From the NCBI RefSeq assembly GCF_001294625.1, contig NZ_CP012677.1, positions 3,162,001 through 3,226,000 of the forward strand: a DNA stretch of 64,000 nucleotides, given 5' to 3'. Shown here in pieces: positions 27,716 to 36,480 of the stretch (the stretch's first letter is position 1; each line of letters opens with the position of its first letter). This stretch comes from Arthrobacter alpinus (GTDB lineage: Bacteria > Actinomycetota > Actinomycetes > Actinomycetales > Micrococcaceae). Below the pieces are notes generated by a model. It made no database searches. It was not told the DNA's origin and saw nothing but the letters and a program-made list of their open reading frames with translations. Both the position numbers and the translations under genes were made by a program.

Positions 27716-29194
27716 CTACTGCAACGTCGCCGTCAGCCTAGCCACGTTGTCCACGTAGCGGGCCAGCACAGGCCGTTTCAGCCATTCCTCAAGGTGCAGT
27801 TCACGCGAAACGGCCCGGTAGTCTTCCTCAACTTGATGCATATCCATCACCACATCCTTGTCGATCATCATCACTGAGACCTCAAGGTTCAAGGAGAAAC
27901 TGCGCATGTCCATGTTGGAGGAGCCAATGATCGCGACGTCTTCATCAATGGTGAAATGCTTAGCGTGCAGCACCAATGGTTTCGGGTAGAGAAAGATCCG
28001 CACTCCGGCCCTCAAAAGTGCCTCGTAGTAGGAGCGCTGGGCGTGGTGGACCAGGAACTGGTCGCCCTTTTCCGAAACAAACAGTTCCACTTGGACCCCA
28101 CGCTGGGCCGCCGTCGTAATGGCATAAAGCAATGAATCATCGGGCACAAAATACGGGCTGGAAATGGTGATCTGTTCCTCGGCCGAGTACAGCAACGTGT
28201 TGAACAGGCGCAGGTTGTTCTCCGTGACAAATCCGGGCCCGCTGGGTACCACCTGGCACAGGACGCCGCCAGCAAAGGTGGTCCAGTGATGGGTTTCCAG
28301 CTGCGCTTCCAGGTTCTCTTCGGTTTCGCTTGACCAGTCGGTGGCAAACATGACGTTCAGAGTGCCAACGATGGGCCCCTCAAGTCGGGCCATCAGTTCA
28401 ACCCATTTGCGCCCTACCTTGTGGTTGGCCTTCTTCCGGTAGGAGGGCTCGATGATGTTCTGGGAACCTGTGTAGCCCACCCTGCCGTCGACCACCAGGA
28501 TCTTGCGGTGATTGCGTAAATCCGGGCGACGCCACTGGCCTCGCACCGGCAGTAGCGGCAGCATCCGCCGCCACTGGATTTGGCTGTCGTCCAGGCGGCG
28601 AATCATGGTGCGGTAGCCAGGAACCCGCAGCGAACCGATGTGGTCAAAAAGCACGCGCACCCGTACACCGCGTGCCGCGGCGGCAATAAGTTCGTTGAAA
28701 AAGTTATCCGTGGACTCATCCGAGCTCATTATGTAAAACTCGGCGTTGACATAGTTGGTGGCTCCGCGAATCTCCGCCGCCATGGCGTCGAGGGATTCCT
28801 GGTAGCCCTTGATCAATTTCACGGAGTTGCCGCCTAGTGCCGGGAAGAAGCCGAGGTTCTGGTTCAGCACAATGGCTGAATCGACCCAGGCCGGCCCGTC
28901 GTAGGCAGTGACTTCGGCGGCCATTTCCTTGGTGCCCTCCACAATACGAAGATTGACGGCCTCCTGCGTCTGACGCCGGTGCCGTGAAAGCCGGAAATTG
29001 CCGAACATGAGAAAAAGGATTAAGCCAACATAGGGCAGGAAGAAGATGCACAAAAGCCAGGCCATGGCCGTGGTGGGCCGTCTGTTGCCGGGGATCACAC
29101 CGAGAACTACTATCCGGATCACCAGATCGATCATGGCGATCACCACGGAGAACCAGACACTGGAGGTGGGCAAACTAAACGCTGTCCAGATCAA
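27716..29194 (-). CDS. cls: Cardiolipin synthase, phospholipase D family
   Basis: This 492-residue enzyme condenses two phosphatidylglycerols to cardiolipin and glycerol at the membrane. Two N-terminal membrane helices (about 12-35 and 43-63) precede two PLD catalytic blocks: HRKILVVDGRVGYTGSQN near residue 232 and HAKHFTIDEDVAIIGSSNMD near 410, each with HxK(x4)D. It starts at TTG 29194 with a good SD (AAGGAG, 6-nt spacing). It is convergent with pabB and divergent from hdeD. Confidence 0.95.
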   Translation of the reverse strand: MIWTAFSLPTSSVWFSVVIAMIDLVIRIVVLGVIPGNRRPTTAMAWLLCIFFLPYVGLILFLMFGNFRLSRHRRQTQEAVNLRIVEGTKEMAAEVTAYDGPAWVDSAIVLNQNLGFFPALGGNSVKLIKGYQESLDAMAAEIRGATNYVNAEFYIMSSDESTDNFFNELIAAAARGVRVRVLFDHIGSLRVPGYRTMIRRLDDSQIQWRRMLPLLPVRGQWRRPDLRNHRKILVVDGRVGYTGSQNIIEPSYRKKANHKVGRKWVELMARLEGPIVGTLNVMFATDWSSETEENLEAQLETHHWTTFAGGVLCQVVPSGPGFVTENNLRLFNTLLYSAEEQITISSPYFVPDDSLLYAITTAAQRGVQVELFVSEKGDQFLVHHAQRSYYEALLRAGVRIFLYPKPLVLHAKHFTIDEDVAIIGSSNMDMRSFSLNLEVSVMMIDKDVVMDMHQVEEDYRAVSRELHLEEWLKRPVLARYVDNVARLTATLQ

Positions 29195-29354
29195 CAGTGA
29201 CTCCTTGACTCGTTGGCGGCTGGCTGCCAGCTGCTGGCTTCAGCCTATCGTTAGAGGTGAAAACCCCATGACCGCAATTCTCAGGGCATTTGCTGCTACT
29301 CAGGCTAGTGTTTAGTGCAACCACATTGACGCACCTTTTTTGGGGAGGCAAGCC

Positions 29355-29978
29355 ATGAGTTCACAACAGCCCACCGGTATTATCTTCGACGAGTTCGCTC
29401 TCGACCCGGCCAAACTGGCCAAGTCAGCCATCAAAGGTTTACGGTTTGCCTTTGGCATCAGCGGTGCCGTTGCCTTGATTCTAGGTGTTCTCCTGCTCTT
29501 CTGGCCCACCAAGACACTTGCGGTGGTCGCCGTTTTCTTGGGCCTGAACTTCCTCATCACCGGTGCCGTGAAACTGGCCCTGGGTATTTTCACGCACGGG
29601 CTTTCCGCCGGAATGCGGATTCTGGACATTCTCTTTGGGTTGATCCTAGCCGTGGCGGGAATCGTCGCCATCAAGAACTCCGCGGCAACCGGGGAGTTCT
29701 TGCTGATCTTCACGGTCATCATCATTGGCATCGGCTGGATCATTGAAGGCATCTTGGCAGTCGTTGAGTCCGGTACAAGCACATCACGGACCTGGGCCGT
29801 CCTCTTTGGCGGTCTGAGCATCGTGGCAGGCATCGTGGTGCTGGTAGTCCCCACCTGGACGGCCGCATGGCTGCTGCTCATCACCGGTGTCTCCCTTGTC
29901 ATCCTGGGCCTCGCCGGCATTGTCCGCGCCGTCACTTTTGGCCGCGGCATCCTTGCGGGCCTGAGCGCAGGCACCTGA
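29355..29978 (+). CDS. HdeD-like (DUF308) membrane protein
   Basis: This 207-residue protein has six hydrophobic helices arranged as repeated pairs (for example SGAVALILGVLLLFWPTKTL and GLSIVAGIVVLVVPTW), the DUF308/HdeD pattern. Enterobacterial HdeD belongs to acid resistance; the role here is unknown. ATG 29355 has the SD GGGGAGG 6-7 nt upstream, preferred over an in-frame start 15 bases earlier. pabC starts 18 bp after its stop but has its own TAGGCT box. Confidence 0.85.
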   Translation: MSSQQPTGIIFDEFALDPAKLAKSAIKGLRFAFGISGAVALILGVLLLFWPTKTLAVVAVFLGLNFLITGAVKLALGIFTHGLSAGMRILDILFGLILAVAGIVAIKNSAATGEFLLIFTVIIIGIGWIIEGILAVVESGTSTSRTWAVLFGGLSIVAGIVVLVVPTWTAAWLLLITGVSLVILGLAGIVRAVTFGRGILAGLSAGT

Positions 29979-29996
29979 GGTACTAGGCTTTCACGC

Positions 29997-30914
29997 ATGA
30001 CTGTATTGGTTTTTTTGGACCCCGCTTTCCCCGCCGGACGCATCGTAGACGCTGGCACGCCCGCCCTTCTGGCCACCGACCAGGGCGTGACCCGCGGCGA
30101 CGGCATCTTTGAATCGCTACTGGCTGTCAACGGTCAGCCTCGAAAGGTTGACGCCCACTTTGCAAGGCTGGCAGGCTCTGCGCACGCCATGGACCTGGCC
30201 ATCCCAGGCAAGGAAGCGTGGCTGGCGGCCATGACGACGGCGGTCACGGCCTTCACCTCCGCAGAGCCCGCCGTGCTGGACGGGCACACCACCACGAACG
30301 TGGTGCTGAAGCTGATTGTCACCCGCGGCCCGGACGGTGCCCCCACGCCCACCGCCTGGGTGCAGGCGTCGGCACTCTCCCCGGCCCTTGCCGAGCAGCG
30401 GGCCAAGGGCCTGGACGTGATCTTCCTGGACCGCGGCTATGACAGCACCATCTCCGAGCGTGCGCCATGGCTGCTGCTGGGCGCCAAGACCCTCTCCTAC
30501 GCCGTGAACATGGCGGCCCTACGCCACGCCCACCAACAGGGCGCCGATGACGTGATCTTCACCAGTAGTGACGGGAAAGTGTTGGAGGGACCGACGTCGT
30601 CCGTCCTGTTGGCACATATCACGGACGACGGCGGGGTCCCCGTCAAGCGCCTCATCACACCCAACCTTGACAGCGGCATCTTGCCCGGCACCACCCAAGG
30701 TGCGTTATTTGCCGCAGCGCAAGAGGCCGGCTGGGAACTGGGCTACGGCCCGGTGGAGCCGGCGGATCTACTGGACGCCGACGCCGTCTGGCTGATTTCC
30801 AGCCTCCGCCTGCTGGCGCCGGTCAACACGATCGACGGGTTGGAGATCGGAACCGCCGAGGTACGTGCCCGGCTGAGCGCAGAGCTCAGCGCACTACTGT
30901 CGACAACGCACTAA
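29997..30914 (+). CDS. pabC: 4-amino-4-deoxychorismate lyase (class IV PLP enzyme)
   Basis: This 305-residue fold-type IV PLP enzyme follows the branched-chain aminotransferase/ADC lyase pattern: DQGVTRGDGIFESLLAVNGQ at the N-terminus, the Schiff-base Lys in LLGAKTLSYAVNMAALR, and ADDVIFTSSDGKVLEGPTSS with the phosphate-binding loop, then TPNLDSGILPGTTQGAL. It would eliminate pyruvate from aminodeoxychorismate to give p-aminobenzoate, completing the PabB pathway. A D-amino-acid aminotransferase is the alternative, but the pabB gene nearby supports PabC. ATG lies 7 nt after TAGGCT (29984-29989); no SD. Confidence 0.85.
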   Translation: MTVLVFLDPAFPAGRIVDAGTPALLATDQGVTRGDGIFESLLAVNGQPRKVDAHFARLAGSAHAMDLAIPGKEAWLAAMTTAVTAFTSAEPAVLDGHTTTNVVLKLIVTRGPDGAPTPTAWVQASALSPALAEQRAKGLDVIFLDRGYDSTISERAPWLLLGAKTLSYAVNMAALRHAHQQGADDVIFTSSDGKVLEGPTSSVLLAHITDDGGVPVKRLITPNLDSGILPGTTQGALFAAAQEAGWELGYGPVEPADLLDADAVWLISSLRLLAPVNTIDGLEIGTAEVRARLSAELSALLSTTH

Positions 30915-30962
30915 CGCCACCGGCGGCTTGGCCCTGACGCGTCACTGCGTTGGGCGGCCGGT

Positions 30963-32252
30963 TCAGGGGCTCAACCCAAGGCGTGGATAGAGGACTTCGA
31001 AGCCTTTCTCCAAACCCCCGTTCAATGCGGCAATCACATGCCCGCCGTTGGGCACCTCATAGTAAGTGCTTGACATTCCAGCGGCACCGGCTGCCGCCGC
31101 CACCTCCTTTGCCGCCGCCACGTAGACGGTGTCGTCGGAACCGGCCGTGAAAATGGCGGTGGTGTCCGGATACTTCCTCTTGTCCATAATGTTGATGGGT
31201 TTTTGTGCGTCATAGGCGGCCTGGTCCCCGCCGAAGAACTCGGCAAGGGTTGCGTCCGGATATTCCGCCCCCGGGTATTGTTCCCCCGAAATATCCAGCA
31301 CGTTTTTGAAGATGTTCGGGAATTTCGCCGCAAGGGAGATCGCGCACTGGCCGCCATTGGAATATCCGCCAATAGTCCAATACCTAGGATCTTCGAGGAT
31401 GTGTAAATTCGACTTCGCGAAATCCAGGACATCCTTGATGATGTAGCTTTCCACGTTGCCGTACTGTTTTGTGTCCAGGCACAGGGTGTCGTTTTGCTCG
31501 GGACCGATCTGATCGGCCACGACCACGATAGGGGCCAGCCCGTTGTGGGCAGCGGCGAATTTGTCCAATGTTGCCGCAATGAATTGTGTGTCCGGGTTTC
31601 CCGGTTGCCCCATCATCATGATCACCAGGGGCAGCCGTGGCGCGTTCGCCACCCCTGCCGCTGGCGGCAGGTAAATGCCCGCAGGGCGGGCAACGAACCC
31701 GGATGTGGTGTTGGGGATAATTTTATCTCCCTGCGACCCGGTGGCTGGCATGTCTGCCGGGGGCTTCCAGCTTTTCCACAACGGAACGTCGCCACCTGCG
31801 AGGCCACCGTCGTCGTGCTTGGGCAGGTCAATGGTGCTGTTGCTGGAAATACCAAATACCGAGGCCAGGGTCCGGTTGAGCCCGAATTCGCCGTTGATGC
31901 CCACGGTGGCCGTCAGGACAAAGACGGGAATGGAAATCGCCGCCACCAACTTGCGCCAGCGGGGGCTGCGTCGAAAACTCACGCTGGCCAGCCCCAACCC
32001 CACAAATGCCGCAACAAACCAGAACCTGATGGGATATTTCACGCCCACTTTCAAAACGTCCCACACATCGATGGTGACCCACAGAATGAGAACTCCGAGC
32101 AGCCCGCCGACACCGACGCCGGCAAGCGCCCGCAACATCCACCGTTTGCCGGGCCGCATAAACAGCAGTGCAAAGAAGAAGATCCCCACGGCGGCGGCAG
32201 AATAGATGACCGTGTTCGAGGTGAGATCGGCGGCTAGAATATGTCTAATCAT
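30963..32252 (-). CDS. Membrane-anchored esterase-family alpha/beta hydrolase
   Basis: This 429-residue protein has four N-terminal membrane helices (about residues 10-140), then an extracytoplasmic esterase-D-type hydrolase domain. The nucleophile elbow is GGYSNGGQCA near residue 305, and a His in NGGHVIAALNGG near the C-terminus is the likely catalytic His. ATG 32252 overlaps the stop of the upstream MprF-like gene by 8 bp, so the two are translationally coupled. Aminoacyl-phosphatidylglycerol hydrolases paired with aminoacyl-PG synthases are known elsewhere (AhyD of Enterococcus), so removal of the amino acid from lipid is a reasonable guess, not shown. Confidence 0.8.
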   Translation of the reverse strand: MIRHILAADLTSNTVIYSAAAVGIFFFALLFMRPGKRWMLRALAGVGVGGLLGVLILWVTIDVWDVLKVGVKYPIRFWFVAAFVGLGLASVSFRRSPRWRKLVAAISIPVFVLTATVGINGEFGLNRTLASVFGISSNSTIDLPKHDDGGLAGGDVPLWKSWKPPADMPATGSQGDKIIPNTTSGFVARPAGIYLPPAAGVANAPRLPLVIMMMGQPGNPDTQFIAATLDKFAAAHNGLAPIVVVADQIGPEQNDTLCLDTKQYGNVESYIIKDVLDFAKSNLHILEDPRYWTIGGYSNGGQCAISLAAKFPNIFKNVLDISGEQYPGAEYPDATLAEFFGGDQAAYDAQKPINIMDKRKYPDTTAIFTAGSDDTVYVAAAKEVAAAAGAAGMSSTYYEVPNGGHVIAALNGGLEKGFEVLYPRLGLSP

Positions 32253-34770
32253 GTGCGGGCTTATTTTCTCCCTTGGCCGTGATTTGCCGCAGGAATCCGG
32301 CACTGTCACGGGCTGAGAGTGCCGGCAGGTACGCGGCGGTGATGGCCAGGCCAATGGCTGGCAGTGCCAGTGAATCGTTGTAGAGCAGGTACAGGGTTTG
32401 ATGTTCGGGCTGGAATCTGGATTTGAAGGCAGCCAAGGATTTGAAGCCATACATTGGCTCCAACGCATTGCCCAACATGGTTAGCACTTTCTCGATCACC
32501 GAACCGCTTTCATCGGTTTCGCTGCCTCCGGAGTTGGCCAAGGGGGAACCAGAGAGCGAGATCGTTCGAACTTCCTCCTTAAAGTGTGTGACCGCTGAGG
32601 CGATCAGGAACTCCATGACCCCCTTGAAGCCTTCCTGCCGGCGCCTCATGAAGTCCAAAGTCCAGCCGGAGATGTCCCGCTCGGCATACACCGGCAGCCA
32701 GCTCGTGACCCCATGCACCAAGCCGTCACCGTCGACGGCTACGCAGCACAGTACCTGGGCGTCCTTGAGTTCATCCAGCCCGCCCAGGGTAAAGCCCATT
32801 TCCGGCAACGATTTCTCCGACACCCATTCCTCGGATATTTCCGCAAGCTGGGCGCGGATGCCCGGCGGCATGGCCGAATAGCTGTACCAATGGTCTTGGA
32901 TGCCAAGTTTGCCGGCCCGGTTCAGTGCCGTACGCACGTTTTGCCATTCCTTACCCTTGAACGTCATCGCCTCAATGTTCAAGAGGGTCTCTTCTGCTAC
33001 TTCCAGGGCCCGAAAATGGAGGCCGTCCAAGGCCTCGCCCACCTCCGAACGCACCGAATAGAAGCAGGGGATCAGTCCCTGCTCAACACAGTGAGACACG
33101 AAGTTCCGGGTTGCCTGCGCTTGGCTGTCAACAGCCCCAAACGGGCCAGCGATAGTCACGGCGACCCCGTTGTGCACCTGGTATCCGATGGCGTTTCGGC
33201 CGTCCTCACTGAACCAGTAGACGTTGTTCGCCCATAGGGACATCCAGGATAATGACCCGCCGCCGTCCTGGAGCAATTCCCGGACTTTGGTTCGTGCTTC
33301 CTTGGCGTTGGCGGAATCGGCCGTGTACAAGCGCAGGTCCTTATACGCCAACACAGCAAACGCCAACCAGAGCACAGCGCCACCAAATCCGTAAATAATG
33401 GTCGTCACCAGCCCCTGCGGCAGTACAACCACAAAAGGCATGGGGAACGGAATGAGCACGTGGGTCAGTTGCGCCAGCAGGTTGCCGAGGTTGGAACGGC
33501 CAAGGTTCCCCTCAACAAACCACATGAGCGTGTAGATAAAGATCAAAGTGGCGCCGACCATCGCGGTCCGTCGGAACAGTTTTTTGGCCGCGCGGGCCCT
33601 GGAGATCACCGGAAACTTGCCCCGGTGCATAAACAGCAGGAGCGCGATGGCCGCGGGCACCAGCACCGATGGCAGGATGTAAACCGCCAGGAACCCCAGT
33701 TCCAGGTTCCCCCCGACCAGGTCCGGCGAGGCCAAGAACACCACAACGGCCCCCAACACGACAATGGCAATCAGTGCATTGATCACCAGGGCGGTCCAAA
33801 GCGCCAAACGCCGCCCCCTTCGCAACCCTTCCGAACACACCAGCAACAAAATCACCGGAACCAACGACAACAGCACGGCACCGACACTGCTGACCCCGAC
33901 CACCGATTGGAGGTTTATGCACGCGGCATCGGCATCGCACATTTCATGAAGTTCATCCGCATCCGGGCGACCCGCAAGCATCAAGGACGAGACGGTGCTC
34001 AACGGTCCGACGGCGAAGGCGTCCGTGAACTGGGCGATCAGGGGGCCGACGGCGAACACCCCGACCACTGTTGCTAGCAGGAACCTGGCCTCGCGAAGCG
34101 ACGGTCGAGCAAAGAGTTTGCCGGTGGCATGGCGCCGTCCGGTGCCGACCAGACGTCCGACCAGCAGACCAAACACGCCACCGAGTAGTAACTGCAGTGT
34201 TTGGGCCACCCCCACATAGAAGACAAACATCAAGGAAAACGCGAGAAGCCAGGTGCGCAGGCGGTGCCGCCACAAACTCTCAAGTGAGGCCGTCGCCGCC
34301 CCAAGTGCGGCGGCGGCGCCACCATAGGCGCCAACCACATATTCGCCGCCAAGGTAGCTGAGCCAGCTGTCATTTCCTGCCGTGCCCGCTGCGGTCAAGG
34401 CAACCAGAGCCAAAGAGCTGACGATCTGGCCCACCAGGAACATGGTGACGGCGCGTGTGGATCCGACGATACGTTCGGCGATCCCCACACCCACAGCAAT
34501 GACCACCAACGCAAGCAGAGCATCAAGCCACGAGGTGGCAAAGAATGCGCTGACCAGCACCGTCCACCAGGCTGCGCTCACGTCGCCAAGGTCGATCCCC
34601 ACCACTGCGAGCACGTCGTCGGAGACGCCATTGGCCAACCCTCCGATGGCGGCTGTTGCAATGAGCACCACGAGCATCAAGAAAACCGTTGCCGGAGACT
34701 TGCGCACCACGGAAAACGCTCCAGCGCACCACCGTTTGGTTTTAGATTCGCGCACTAACTCCGTGGTCAT
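32245..34770 (-). CDS. MprF-like phosphatidylglycerol lysyltransferase-domain membrane protein
   Basis: This 841-residue protein starts at ATG 34770 (SD AGGGA, 5-nt spacing); ATG 34782 is a nearby alternative and the long open extension beyond is not family-like. The N-terminal half has about 10-12 membrane helices with a rhomboid-like patch (GGEYVVGAYGGAAAALGA). The C-terminal third is a DUF2156/LysX-MprF GNAT-type transferase domain: SLSWMSLWANNVYWF, YQVHNGVAVTIAGPFGA, GFTLGGLDELKDAQV and MEFLIASAVTHFKEE. It would transfer an amino acid from aminoacyl-tRNA to phosphatidylglycerol, changing surface charge and peptide resistance. Coupled to the downstream esterase. Confidence 0.85.
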   Translation of the reverse strand: MTTELVRESKTKRWCAGAFSVVRKSPATVFLMLVVLIATAAIGGLANGVSDDVLAVVGIDLGDVSAAWWTVLVSAFFATSWLDALLALVVIAVGVGIAERIVGSTRAVTMFLVGQIVSSLALVALTAAGTAGNDSWLSYLGGEYVVGAYGGAAAALGAATASLESLWRHRLRTWLLAFSLMFVFYVGVAQTLQLLLGGVFGLLVGRLVGTGRRHATGKLFARPSLREARFLLATVVGVFAVGPLIAQFTDAFAVGPLSTVSSLMLAGRPDADELHEMCDADAACINLQSVVGVSSVGAVLLSLVPVILLLVCSEGLRRGRRLALWTALVINALIAIVVLGAVVVFLASPDLVGGNLELGFLAVYILPSVLVPAAIALLLFMHRGKFPVISRARAAKKLFRRTAMVGATLIFIYTLMWFVEGNLGRSNLGNLLAQLTHVLIPFPMPFVVVLPQGLVTTIIYGFGGAVLWLAFAVLAYKDLRLYTADSANAKEARTKVRELLQDGGGSLSWMSLWANNVYWFSEDGRNAIGYQVHNGVAVTIAGPFGAVDSQAQATRNFVSHCVEQGLIPCFYSVRSEVGEALDGLHFRALEVAEETLLNIEAMTFKGKEWQNVRTALNRAGKLGIQDHWYSYSAMPPGIRAQLAEISEEWVSEKSLPEMGFTLGGLDELKDAQVLCCVAVDGDGLVHGVTSWLPVYAERDISGWTLDFMRRRQEGFKGVMEFLIASAVTHFKEEVRTISLSGSPLANSGGSETDESGSVIEKVLTMLGNALEPMYGFKSLAAFKSRFQPEHQTLYLLYNDSLALPAIGLAITAAYLPALSARDSAGFLRQITAKGENKPAHD

Positions 34771-34826
34771 GATTTCCCTCATCTCGATGACTTTTTTTGG
34801 GGCACTCCCACGCCTCGGCACGCAGC

Positions 34827-35468
34827 TTAGACGATGGCTGCCACGGGTGCCGGCCGCACCAAAGGACGGAGCTTGTTGGCCAGCAGAATCAGCACGACGC
34901 TGACGGCGAGGAAGGCAACCGCAATCAGCACACAGGTCACAGCCACCTGGCCGTAGCCGCCGTTTGCCGGGTTGAGGAACGGATACGCGTACCAGTTGAT
35001 CGCGGCACCACGGATCAGTGAATAGGCCAGGTACGCCAGCGGGATCAGCCCCAGAATCCAGAGTTTGCGCAGCGGGATCCTCCTGCGCGGCGGCTGGATC
35101 AGCCAATCTGCCACCACCGCAATGGGCATCACATAGTGCAGCCACGTGTTGATCCACGGCAACAAGGATCCAAGGTCCACATCGCGCAGCAGGGCGCTGA
35201 AGACAATGCCCACCAACGCCATGGCGACCACCGAAACACAGCGCAGCAACTGCCACAGCGGGCCCAATTCGCGCCCCCTCCAGGTCAGCACCGACTCAAC
35301 CAGCAGAACGCCCGCAGCCAAAATGTTGGAGAGGTTGGTGAAGTAGCTGAAGAAATTCAACACGTCGTAACCGTTGGTGATGTGGATACCCAATTGTGTT
35401 CCGACGGCTGTCAGGGTCACTGCGCCAAGTGCGAAGCGCACGGCGGCGAGGATGCGTCGCGTAGTCAT
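34827..35468 (-). CDS. Pr6Pr-family membrane protein
   Basis: This 213-residue protein has six predicted membrane helices: RFALGAVTLTAVGTQLG, FFSYFTNLSNILAAGVLL, VVAMALVGIVFSALL, WLHYVMPIAVVADWLI, LIPLAYLAYSLIRGA and CVLIAVAFLAVSVVLILL. The FFSYFTNLSN and NTWLHYVMP motifs are the Pr6Pr (FAR-17a/AIG1-like) hallmarks. Function is unknown. ATG 35468 has AGGA 7 nt upstream and is preferred over an in-frame start 60 bases earlier. It precedes the MprF-like gene by 56 bp on the same strand and may share its transcript. Confidence 0.85.
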   Translation of the reverse strand: MTTRRILAAVRFALGAVTLTAVGTQLGIHITNGYDVLNFFSYFTNLSNILAAGVLLVESVLTWRGRELGPLWQLLRCVSVVAMALVGIVFSALLRDVDLGSLLPWINTWLHYVMPIAVVADWLIQPPRRRIPLRKLWILGLIPLAYLAYSLIRGAAINWYAYPFLNPANGGYGQVAVTCVLIAVAFLAVSVVLILLANKLRPLVRPAPVAAIV

Positions 35469-35579
35469 GGGTTCATCCTGCCACCTCTGCGCCTTTTCAG
35501 ACACGAGCGGCGCCGTCATTTTCAGCAATATTTCCCGTCATGATTGGCACCGGACCCGGGTGGGTGTGTTAGTTTCAAA

Positions 35580-35690
35580 GGGAGTAATGAGCGCCAGTTT
35601 TAAGCCCTGACTTGCTGGCCGGCAACCCTCTCTTGCGGTGGGGTGCCTCAGGTGAATACTCGGCAAACCCAGCTACCCGAGGCTGTGGCT
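35580..35690 (+). ncRNA. SAM-IV riboswitch
   Basis: The run AATGAGCGCCAG, CTTGCTGGCCGGCAACCCTC, GCGGTGGGGTGCC and CAGGTGAATACTC follows the SAM-IV aptamer core. P1 is GAGTA (35582-35586) with TACTC (35657-35661); P2 is GCCAG with CTGGC. It lies before a DUF1737-rhodanese-metZ operon, a known setting for this class. A long 8-bp inverted repeat GGCTTGCA/TGCAAGCC (35687-35694, 35731-35738) follows and may belong to the expression platform, which would act about 55 bases before the first SD. Confidence 0.85.
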
Positions 35691-35792
35691 TGCAAGCGTG
35701 AACCACCTGCCGTGCTGCCAACTTTAGATGTGCAAGCCCCGTACGGAGATGTCCCGTTTGCTGGCGACGCCCACTGCATTCAAGGAGTCCAC

Positions 35793-36053
35793 GTGTCCGC
35801 CGAAGATACCCCCCTTACCTACCGCCTGATCACCGGCCCCGATGACCGCTCCTTTTGTGAGCGGATCTCGGCTGCCCTGGCCGACGGCTATATTTTGCAC
35901 GGCGGGCCGGCACTGACGTTTAACGGCACCTCAGTGGTTGCCGCCCAGGCAGTGATCCGCCCGCATCTGGTGGCGCACGCGGACTCGGCCATTGCTGATG
36001 CAGTCCTGGACCTGGAGGATGAGGAAGAGTTCGACGGCGAGGGAATCGCATGA
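35793..36053 (+). CDS. DUF1737 small protein, first gene of the metZ operon
   Basis: An 86-residue protein beginning at GTG 35793 (SD AAGGAG, 5-nt spacing). The DUF1737 core is YRLITGPDDRSFCERISAAL then ADGYILHGGPALTFNG; the C-terminus is acidic. Biochemical function is unknown. Its place between a SAM riboswitch and sulfur-metabolism genes suggests a role in sulfur amino-acid supply. It overlaps the rhodanese gene by 4 bp (ATGA). Confidence 0.8.
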   Translation: MSAEDTPLTYRLITGPDDRSFCERISAALADGYILHGGPALTFNGTSVVAAQAVIRPHLVAHADSAIADAVLDLEDEEEFDGEGIA

Positions 36054-36442
36054 GCTACGCCGGCGACTTGGCGCCTGCGCAGGCGTGGGAGACGCTAACC
36101 CAGGGCGCTGTGCTGCTGGACGTGCGCACCGCGGGCGAATGGGCCCATATTGGCGTGCCGGACCTTTCCTCCTTGGGCGCCGAGCCGGTCTTCATCCCCT
36201 GGAACCTTGCCGACGGCACCAACAACGCCGCCTTTGTCACAGAACTGGCGGCCGCCGTCCCGGCAGAGACACCCCTGGTGGTTTTGTGCCGCTCGGGTGC
36301 AAGATCCATTGCAGCGGCGCAGGCAGCCACGGCCGCCGGCTACACGGCGTTCAACGTTTTGGAAGGTTTTGAGGGTGGGACCGACCGCTTCGGCGAGCGG
36401 ACGCTCAACGGCTGGAAGAACCGCCAGCTGCCCTGGAAGTAA
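36050..36442 (+). CDS. Rhodanese-domain sulfurtransferase
   Basis: This 130-residue single-domain rhodanese has LLDVRTAGEWAHIGVPD at the N-terminus and the active loop CRSGARS with catalytic Cys80, which would carry a persulfide. The C-terminal DRFGERTLNGWKNRQLPW is typical of stand-alone rhodaneses beside metZ. It probably handles sulfane sulfur, perhaps delivering it to or protecting the MetZ reaction; this is inferred from the operon. Its start overlaps the DUF1737 stop; metZ follows after 38 bp. Confidence 0.9.
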   Translation: MSYAGDLAPAQAWETLTQGAVLLDVRTAGEWAHIGVPDLSSLGAEPVFIPWNLADGTNNAAFVTELAAAVPAETPLVVLCRSGARSIAAAQAATAAGYTAFNVLEGFEGGTDRFGERTLNGWKNRQLPWK

Positions 36443-36480
36443 ACTTCTTATCTGCGAAAGCTAAAAGGAAACACACGCAC

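Noticed and set aside
35687..35738. Terminator after the SAM-IV aptamer
   Set aside because: The inverted repeat has a 36-nt loop and no U-tract; kept only as a possible platform element.
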